Source: Candidatus Pacearchaeota archaeon
Lineage (GTDB): Archaea; Nanobdellota; Nanobdellia; Pacearchaeales; GW2011-AR1
NCBI GenBank assembly: GCA_018303895.1
Contig: JAGVXJ010000023.1
Location: 1 to 10,921 of the forward strand
Reading direction: 5' to 3'
Length of the DNA stretch: 10,921 nucleotides
Below are positions 6,910-10,921 of this stretch, in pieces (the stretch's first letter is position 1; every line of letters starts with the position of its first letter). A model generated the notes under the pieces. The model did no database searches. It was given only the letters and a program-made list of their open reading frames with translations, and was not told the origin of the DNA. Both the position numbers and the translations under genes were made by a program.

Positions 6910-7047
6910 ATGAAAGATTTTGAAGTTCATTATAATTTTATTAGAAAACATTTAGTATTAAAAGGAAAAACTCCATCTGAATTGACAACAAACATCAAAT
7001 AGAATAAAAATAATAAATGGTTGGAATTGATTAATTTATCTAATTAA
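6910..7047 (+). pseudogene. Transposase C-terminal remnant
   Basis: The + strand reads MKDFEVHYNFIRKHLVLKGK and then TPSEL, matching the terminal signature of DDE-type transposases/integrases (YNFIRPHxxLxGKTPAE). TAG at 7000-7002 interrupts it, and the same frame goes on with NKNNKWLELINLSN to a TAA at 7045-7047, again like the NKWLxLI tail of such transposases. Upstream of 6910 the frame is closed at once by stops, so the catalytic domain is absent and no terminal inverted repeats were recognised. It converges on the HNH gene and overlaps its restored end by a few bases. The family (IS6-like or another) is not certain. Confidence 0.65.
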
Positions 7048-7258
7048 TATTTATATCTTGAGTGTAATCTTGAATGATAACTTCTACTTGTGACTCTTAG
7101 ATTATTTCTACTAAAATTTTTTTATCTCCATCTTTATGATGAACTACTTCATGTTTTCTTAATGGTCTACCAATCTTTTTTTCAGCAACTTCTCTGTGAA
7201 CTGCCCTATCTGTCGCTTTATTTGTTGGATATCCTTTTTTATTAATAAAAAACGCCAT
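7044..7258 (-). pseudogene. HNH endonuclease-like protein, frameshifted in an A7 run
   Basis: Reading from ATG 7258 gives MAFFINKKGYPTNKATDRAV, then HREVAEKKIGRPLRKHEVVHHKDGDKK, the familiar first half of a small HNH nuclease (HR.VAEK.IGRPL...E.VHH.DGDK.NN). The frame then derails and ends at 7097. One frame over, the expected second half follows: SRNNLRVTSRSYHSRLH, ending at TAA 7044-7046. The break lies in a run of seven A residues (+ strand T7 at 7117-7123). One more A would give DKKNFSRNNLRV with no other change, about 71 residues. A TATA-like TTTTTAAA at 7280-7291 favours 7258 as the start over an ATG at 7303. Explanations are a sequencing error in the homopolymer, real decay, or -1 slippage on A AAA AAA. 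Similar HNH proteins occur in phages and homing elements. Confidence 0.8.
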
Positions 7259-7343
7259 AGCAAAACTAAGTTTATGAAGTTTAAAAATATACCATGAGAT
7301 CAATTAAATTAAAAAGGTATAAAAAAATTAAAATAAAAAATTG

Positions 7344-7616
7344 TTATTTATCAGAATATTCTTTTTCTCTATATTCTAAATTATCTTTCTTTTCAATAAA
7401 TCTTTTATGCAATTTTCCAAATACATCAACATCACCCAAGACAATCGACCCACCACCAATCACTTTGTAGGCAACACCATCCTCGACATGAACTGTTTTA
7501 TCGGTTAATGGATTTTCAAGGTCGTGTAAAAGAAAAATATCTTTATCTTCGTCAAAAATATCGGGAGGTTCATCCTCTAAAGATTCCTCAAGTTCACCAC
7601 ATCCTTCGAACGGCAT
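7344..7616 (-). CDS. Acidic hypothetical protein (90 aa)
   Basis: No family recognised. The first 30 residues are strikingly acidic (GCGELEESLEDEPPDIFDED). The middle looks like beta strands with a glycine turn (VEDGVAYKVIGGGSIVLGDV), and the end is a charged helix (FGKLHKRFIEKKDNLEYREK). There is one cysteine and no signal peptide or membrane segment. The likely TATA box GATTTATTAA (7639-7648) lies about 23-32 bases upstream of the ATG, and the stop is TAA. It stands between RPA and the HNH remnant, all on the minus strand but each with its own spacing, so it is not clearly in an operon. Confidence 0.65.
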   Translation of the reverse strand: MPFEGCGELEESLEDEPPDIFDEDKDIFLLHDLENPLTDKTVHVEDGVAYKVIGGGSIVLGDVDVFGKLHKRFIEKKDNLEYREKEYSDK

Positions 7617-7672
7617 GAATTATAAAAATACAAATAGGTTAATAAATCTTTTCATAAAAGAAGTTTGAAAGA

Positions 7673-8617
7673 TTAGTTTTCAAATTTTTTCAAAAGAGTT
7701 TCTACATCACATTCTTCAACTTTGTCGACGGAAAATTCAGGATTGTTAAAATAAGAGTTCATTTTTATATTTCCTGAAAAGAAAAGTTCTTTACCTAAAA
7801 GAGCCCTTCTTTTTTGAGAAGAAACTTCTGCTTCATCAGAAAGATTAATTCCAAGTAAAGAAAGAGAATCGTGAAATAAAACTGCTCGGATAGTCCCGCT
7901 TCCATCATCTAAAACAAGATTTACTAATGCTCTTTTTTCTGGAAGCACTCTTCCATGAGCAACACAAACAAAACCATCTGCTTCAGGACTTGCTTTCTTT
8001 TTACATTCAGGGCAAACATGAAAAACTTTCGGTTCGAAAATTTGAACGATAAATCCTCTAACCTTCGCTGAATCACCTATATTTAAGTTGACAATTGTCT
8101 TTTCAGAACAAACTTTTTCAGTAATTACTTTTTCAAAAATCTGATTACTTGGTTTAAATTCTGAAAAACTTCCGAGATGAACTTCATTCATTCTCATGCT
8201 CCCATTTGAAATTTCAACAACACTTCCTTCAGAGATTGAACCATTTTCAAAAAGACCAATATGATTAGTGTCCCACAAAACAACTTTAATATTAGAAGTA
8301 TCATCGGCAATAATAAAATTCAACACTTTTCCTTTTTCTCCGTTTTTTGTAGTAAATTCCCTAACTGGAAAAACACGAATAATTTTTCCTAAAGTATTAA
8401 CTTTCCTCATTCCAGCGACGAGTTCTTCTATTTTGAACTTTTCATTTTCAAAATTTATTCCAAGTTCAGCGGCAACAACTTGTAACGCACCTTCTTTACT
8501 TATTAGCCCAGAAAGTTTTGCTTGCTTAGCCGTAACCCGACGATCGATTTCAGTTTTGTCTATTCCTGAAACTCGTGAAACCTTCTCAAGTAACTTTAGA
8601 TAATTTTCATCACCCAT
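7673..8617 (-). CDS. rpa: Replication protein A, single-strand DNA-binding protein with OB folds and zinc finger (RPA)
   Basis: Archaeal RPA coats single-strand DNA during replication, recombination and repair. Counting from ATG 8617 (314 aa): an N-terminal helical region of the archaeal RPA type (IDRRVTAKQAKLSGLISKEG, about 24-43), an OB fold at about 68-152 (TLGKIIRVFPVREF, VVLWDTN), and a second OB fold at about 178-260 holding a zinc finger C202-x2-C205 ... C218-x2-H221 (CPECKKKASPEADGFVCVAH). The C-terminus is short and acidic. The frame is open upstream to 8677, but ATG 8617 is preferred because a GTTTATAAGC box lies 21-30 bases before it and the extra 20 residues have no RPA likeness. 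It is divergent from aEF-1beta. RadA, its usual partner, lies nearby on the same strand. Confidence 0.9.
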   Translation of the reverse strand: MGDENYLKLLEKVSRVSGIDKTEIDRRVTAKQAKLSGLISKEGALQVVAAELGINFENEKFKIEELVAGMRKVNTLGKIIRVFPVREFTTKNGEKGKVLNFIIADDTSNIKVVLWDTNHIGLFENGSISEGSVVEISNGSMRMNEVHLGSFSEFKPSNQIFEKVITEKVCSEKTIVNLNIGDSAKVRGFIVQIFEPKVFHVCPECKKKASPEADGFVCVAHGRVLPEKRALVNLVLDDGSGTIRAVLFHDSLSLLGINLSDEAEVSSQKRRALLGKELFFSGNIKMNSYFNNPEFSVDKVEECDVETLLKKFEN

Positions 8618-8637
8618 ATAAGAAAAAAAATTTTTAA

Positions 8638-8685
8638 GTTTATAAGCATTTATAGTCTTTGAAAAGATACAAAACACTTATAAAC
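8638..8685. promoter_or_regulatory. Divergent promoters of rpa and aEF-1beta
   Basis: Between the two ATGs (8617 and 8706) there are 88 bases with two TATA boxes facing outward. One is GCTTATAAAC on the minus strand at 8638-8647 for rpa and the other is CTTATAAAC on the + strand at 8677-8685 for aEF-1beta. Each is 21-30 bases from its ATG, so both messages should be nearly leaderless. Confidence 0.6.
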
Positions 8686-8705
8686 TATTTTTACAGAAAA
8701 TTAAT

Positions 8706-8978
8706 ATGGGAATAGTATTAGTAAAAATAAGATTAATGCCTGAATCACCTTCAGTGAATTTGGAAGAAATAAAAAAGGAAGCAACGAAAATCATTGAGAA
8801 AGGAAAAGGCAAGAGTCCAAGATTCGAAGAAGACCCAATTGCTTTTGGATTAAAAGCAGTGGATGTTTATTTTCAGTTGCCAGAACAAGAACCACTTGAA
8901 CCAATTGAAGAAGCTCTCGGAAGAGTAAAGCACGTTACTTCGACGCAGATTCTAGATATGAGACGAGCCATTGGATAA
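8706..8978 (+). CDS. ef1b: Elongation factor 1-beta (aEF-1beta, nucleotide exchange factor of aEF-1alpha)
   Basis: This factor exchanges GDP for GTP on aEF-1alpha during elongation. The 90-aa length is normal for archaea. Family marks are the start GIVLVKIRLMPESPSVNLEE, the FEEDPIAFGLKAVDVYFQLP centre, the EPIEEALGRVKHV segment and the STQILDMRRAIG end. ATG 8706 is set by the TATA box at 8677-8685 and by the alignable MGxV start. The gene stands alone, divergent from rpa. Downstream of its TAA are two degenerate echoes of its last codons, listed separately. Confidence 0.93.
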   Translation: MGIVLVKIRLMPESPSVNLEEIKKEATKIIEKGKGKSPRFEEDPIAFGLKAVDVYFQLPEQEPLEPIEEALGRVKHVTSTQILDMRRAIG

Positions 8979-9098
8979 GCCAAGCAAATTGGAAATTCTA
9001 AAAAGCGAATTCAATGGTGAGTAGAGCTATAGGATGAACAGAATAATTTTTGAAATGTAAAACATATGAATCCTGTCGCGAGCAGAGCCATAGAGTAA
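8958..9098 (+). repeat. Three degenerate copies of the EF-1beta tail (RRAIG-stop) about 60 bp apart
   Basis: The real gene ends ATG AGA CGA GCC ATT GGA TAA (8958-8978). A similar string reads ATG GTG AGT AGA GCT ATA GGA TGA (9014-9037), and a third ends GCG AGC AGA GCC ATA GAG TAA (9078-9098). The stops are 59 and 61 bases apart and lie in different frames, so read-through cannot join them. This looks like tandem duplication of the 3' end followed by decay. Otherwise 8979-9150 holds only the promoter region of the next gene. Confidence 0.45.
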
Positions 9099-9109
9099 AG
9101 GAATATTTC

Positions 9110-9132
9110 TAAATATAAATTATTAAAAAGTA
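9110..9132 (+). promoter_or_regulatory. Upstream element of the 130-aa gene, nearly identical to that at 9565-9587
   Basis: TAAATATAAATT followed by ATTAAAAAGTA contains a TATA-like core and lies about 20-40 bases before ATG 9151. It matches 9565-9587 at 22 of 23 bases. A purine-rich AAGAAAGAT directly before the ATG could act as a weak ribosome binding site. Confidence 0.55.
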
Positions 9133-9150
9133 TTAAAGATTAAGAAAGAT

Positions 9151-9543
9151 ATGAGTTTCTATTCCAGATTAAAGGAAGAGAGGAAGAAAAATAAATGGAA
9201 TTTAAAATTCTTGAAAAATTTTCCAGAATTAGGAAATTTTTTTGATGAATTAGCGGAAAAGTATGATTCAGAAATTGCGGACAAAGTGAAGGGAATATTC
9301 CTACTAACTTCACCAAATATAAAACTCCAATGGAAAAATGAAACGCGTAGAAATGAACAAGACACATCATATATAATTAGTGCATTAGAGGGAAAAATTT
9401 TGGGTTATCAATCATATGGCAGGGTGGACCAGATAGGCGACACCAGTTATTTACAAATAATACCAAATTATGAACAACAAAATAGCGGGGAGTGTGTTCA
9501 ATGGGTTTATATGTATGTGGGAATCAAGTGCAATCCAAAATAA
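9151..9543 (+). CDS. Hypothetical protein (130 aa)
   Basis: No family recognised. The first 30 residues are strongly basic and helical (LKEERKKNKWNLKFLKNFPE), followed by an acidic helix (ELGNFFDELAEKYDSEIADK). The C-terminal half looks beta-rich with aromatic residues (TSYIISALEGKILGYQSYG, YLQIIPNYEQQ, VQWVYMYVGIKC). Two Cys occur near the end. No signal peptide or membrane helix is seen, so it is probably cytoplasmic. It is followed by a small Cys-rich gene with an almost identical upstream element, so the two may be co-regulated. Confidence 0.65.
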   Translation: MSFYSRLKEERKKNKWNLKFLKNFPELGNFFDELAEKYDSEIADKVKGIFLLTSPNIKLQWKNETRRNEQDTSYIISALEGKILGYQSYGRVDQIGDTSYLQIIPNYEQQNSGECVQWVYMYVGIKCNPK

Positions 9544-9564
9544 TTCTTGAAAGGGTTATTGTTT

Positions 9565-9587
9565 TAAATATAAATTCTTAAAAAGTA
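9565..9587 (+). promoter_or_regulatory. Upstream element of the 67-aa gene, twin of 9110-9132
   Basis: TAAATATAAATT followed by CTTAAAAAGTA lies about 20-40 bases before ATG 9606 and differs from the element at 9110-9132 at one base. The similarity does not continue into the coding regions, so only the promoter zone appears duplicated or shared. Confidence 0.55.
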
Positions 9588-9605
9588 ATTAGTATTAGAG
9601 GATAG

Positions 9606-9809
9606 ATGGATCACAACCCAAAAGAGAATTCAATTCATGATTGTAAGTATTGCAAAAAACCAGTTGTCTTTAGAGATATTGAATATTATAGTCATTGTTG
9701 TGATAAACACTATTTTAAACAAAGTGCAGGTTGTTTTGATCAAGAAATAGCCCAACAAAGAGAAAACTTTGTTAAATGGTGGAATAGTCAGATAGCCAAT
9801 AACAATTAG
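9606..9809 (+). CDS. Small Cys/His-rich, probably zinc-binding protein (67 aa)
   Basis: No named family is claimed. The visible metal-binding candidates are C13-x2-C16 (DCKYCKKPV) and the cluster HCCDKHYF (H30, C31, C32, H35), with a later Cys in SAGCFDQE. The spacing of about 15 residues between knuckles would suit a small treble-clef or TRASH-like finger. The C-terminus is helical and ends in WWNSQIANNN. Its stop is TAG followed directly by TAA. Such small finger proteins often bind nucleic acid or partner proteins, but nothing here fixes the role. Confidence 0.65.
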   Translation: MDHNPKENSIHDCKYCKKPVVFRDIEYYSHCCDKHYFKQSAGCFDQEIAQQRENFVKWWNSQIANNN

Positions 9810-9826
9810 TAAGATTTTCCCACAAC

Positions 9827-9837
9827 AAAATATATTA
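9827..9837 (+). promoter_or_regulatory. TATA box of the HIT-like gene
   Basis: AAAATATATTA lies about 23-33 bases before ATG 9860, in a short intergenic stretch that also contains a T7 run (9842-9848), which may help end the upstream transcript. Confidence 0.5.
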
Positions 9838-9859
9838 ACTCTTTTTTTCTTGAGAACTT

Positions 9860-10540
9860 ATGACACTAAATGAAGAACAAATTAAAGTAATAAAAGAACA
9901 ACTTTTTCAACAAATAGCAAATTTTCCCGAAGAGAAAAGGGAAGAAACACAAGAATATATTGCCGGATTGAACGCTCAACAGCTTGAAGAATTTTTAATA
10001 AAAAATAACTTGTTAGGTCCTGAAAATTTTGAGAGTCCAAGTTCGGTGGAAGGAGAACCAGCTCAAGCCCAATCATCCACTCAAAGTTGTGTTTTTTGTA
10101 ATATCGTCGAAGGAAAAATCCCCTCATACAAAGTAGGAGAAAACGAAACGAGTCTTGCAGTTCTTGAACTAAATCCAATATCTCGAGGACACGCAATAAT
10201 CATCCCAAAAACTCACGTCTCTAAAAATTCAGATTTGCCCCAAAAAACTTTTGATTTTGTAAAATTTATGATTTCAAAAATGCAAACAATACTTGGCACA
10301 AAAGAAGTTAGACCATTCAGCACAAATATTATGGGGCACGAGTTAATTAATCTTCTTCCAATTTACGACAATGAAAGTCCAGAATCACCAAGGAAAAAAG
10401 CAACGAAAGAAGAATTAGAAGAATTACAAAAAGTTTTTACTGAAGAAAAGATAAAAGAACCACCAAAAGAAGAAAAACCAGTTGTTGAACAAAAAAAAGA
10501 AGATTTCTCAAAATGGTGGCTTCCACAAAGAAGACCGTAA
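9860..10540 (+). CDS. HIT-fold protein lacking the histidine triad (226 aa)
   Basis: HIT proteins are nucleotide hydrolases and transferases that use H-x-H-x-H. Here residues 77-167 have the fold's marks: CVFCNIVEGKIPSYKV (77-92, with the CxxC of zinc-binding HIT proteins), TSLAVLELNPISRGHAIIIP (98-116) and KTH. At the catalytic site the sequence is GHELINLLPIY (159-169). Aligned on the final P, the first His remains (H160), but the nucleophile is L162 and the third His is N164. Catalysis of the usual kind is therefore not expected. The N-terminal 50 residues form a charged helical region (EEQIKVIKEQLFQQI, AQQLEEFLIKN). The C-terminus is a long Lys/Glu/Pro-rich tail ending KWWLPQRRP. It may be a binding or scaffold protein rather than an enzyme. 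Confidence 0.8.
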   Translation: MTLNEEQIKVIKEQLFQQIANFPEEKREETQEYIAGLNAQQLEEFLIKNNLLGPENFESPSSVEGEPAQAQSSTQSCVFCNIVEGKIPSYKVGENETSLAVLELNPISRGHAIIIPKTHVSKNSDLPQKTFDFVKFMISKMQTILGTKEVRPFSTNIMGHELINLLPIYDNESPESPRKKATKEELEELQKVFTEEKIKEPPKEEKPVVEQKKEDFSKWWLPQRRP

Positions 10541-10544
10541 AATG

Positions 10545-10921
10545 TTAAAGAATTTTCAATTCCATTAATTTACAATATTTTTCCCCAATATTCTTAAAAA
10601 AATAAACTCCCTTAAATTTAAAATCAGAATATTTTACTTTCTTAACAAATTTAAAATTAAATTTTTCCAGAAGATTTTGGGATTTCAAATTCGTCGCTTC
10701 ACTTAAAGCAGTTTTATATTTATTCTTTTTTGCTAAGACTAAACTATTTTTTATCAGTCTCTTTACTATACCTTGATTTCTATATTCAGAAAGAGAACCA
10801 ACCATAAAAAGATGAAAAAAAGTATTTTTGGTTTTTCGTTTATTCTTCAAATAAGAAGAATCAAGACTTCCTAAAAGATTCAGAATAGGATTCATTTTTG
10901 GGGTTATTTTATCCAAAGAAA
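10545..10921 (-). CDS. GNAT-family acetyltransferase, C-terminal part (gene enters from the right edge)
   Basis: The frame is open to the right edge. The first possible start codon in view is a TTG at 10916, which is not convincing, so the true start probably lies outside. The visible residues include HLFMVGSLSEYRNQGIVKRL, the GNAT motif A (beta strand, then a R/Q-x-x-G-x-G/A-like acetyl-CoA loop, here YRNQGIV). Next comes ALSEATNLKSQNLLEKFNFK, the motif B helix with the typical N/A-x-x-L-x-x-x-F-G/N-F pattern. The last stretch (DFKFKGVYFFKNIG) resembles the closing strand. The substrate is unknown. It converges on the HIT-like gene with only four bases between the two stops. Confidence 0.7.
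   Translation of the reverse strand, partial: SLDKITPKMNPILNLLGSLDSSYLKNKRKTKNTFFHLFMVGSLSEYRNQGIVKRLIKNSLVLAKKNKYKTALSEATNLKSQNLLEKFNFKFVKKVKYSDFKFKGVYFFKNIGEKYCKLMELKIL

Noticed and set aside
3342..7002. Pyrrolysine coding at the TAG codons
   Set aside because: No pyl genes or methylamine methyltransferases are visible, and the HAM1 site fits a Gln position. Kept only as a weak general TAG observation.
8618..8677. A 20-residue N-terminal extension of RPA from an upstream ATG
   Set aside because: The proposed TATA box lies inside this stretch and the residues do not resemble RPA, so ATG 8617 is preferred.
9140..9370. Minus-strand open frames opposite the 130-aa gene
   Set aside because: They are Phe/Ser/Leu-rich antisense shadows, while the + frame has better composition and a promoter-like element.

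Overview
The window most likely comes from a small-genome DPANN archaeon of the Pacearchaeota/Woesearchaeota type. The DNA is AT-rich, and most genes have a TTTATAAA-like TATA box 20-35 bases before the ATG with little or no leader. The informational genes are archaeal: RadA with a helix-hairpin-helix N-terminus, zinc-finger RPA, aEF-1beta, and an intron-containing tRNA without an encoded CCA. The lineage is an inference from gene style, not from a marker tree.

Layout. Bases 1-67 hold the tail of a + strand gene. Bases 68-201 lie between convergent genes and carry two near-identical dyad-like GC-rich repeats. From 5054 down to 202 the minus strand encodes a 522-aa surface protein, an ITP/XTP pyrophosphatase (HAM1/RdgB) interrupted by an in-frame TAG, and an 873-aa surface protein. 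The two surface proteins share a C-terminal module followed by a membrane anchor. Bases 5270-5507 (minus) form a tRNA-Arg(GCG) gene with a 166-nt structured intron, and a 23-bp copy of its 5' end lies just upstream. Bases 5616-6817 (minus) hold radA, broken by an apparent out-of-frame deletion of about 130 bp, overlapping a small zinc-ribbon gene. Bases 6910-7258 hold a transposase C-terminal remnant (+) converging on an HNH nuclease gene (minus) frameshifted in an A7 run. Then come an acidic hypothetical protein and RPA (both minus). Divergent from RPA are aEF-1beta, two small unknown genes with near-identical upstream elements, and a HIT-fold protein that has lost its histidine triad (all +). 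The right edge holds the C-terminal part of a minus-strand GNAT acetyltransferase.

How the genes work together. RPA and RadA are partners in recombination and repair (single-strand DNA coating and strand exchange). The two anchored glycoprotein-like proteins probably sit in the same envelope layer. HAM1 cleans the nucleotide pool. aEF-1beta and tRNA-Arg serve translation.

Main points of interest: the structured tRNA intron and the duplicated tRNA 5' end; three normally intact genes interrupted by three different kinds of lesion within 11 kb (nonsense, homopolymer frameshift, deletion), which could be real decay, recoding or assembly error; the shared C-terminal surface module; and echoes of the EF-1beta tail downstream of its stop. 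I did not see a complete new defence or mobile system.
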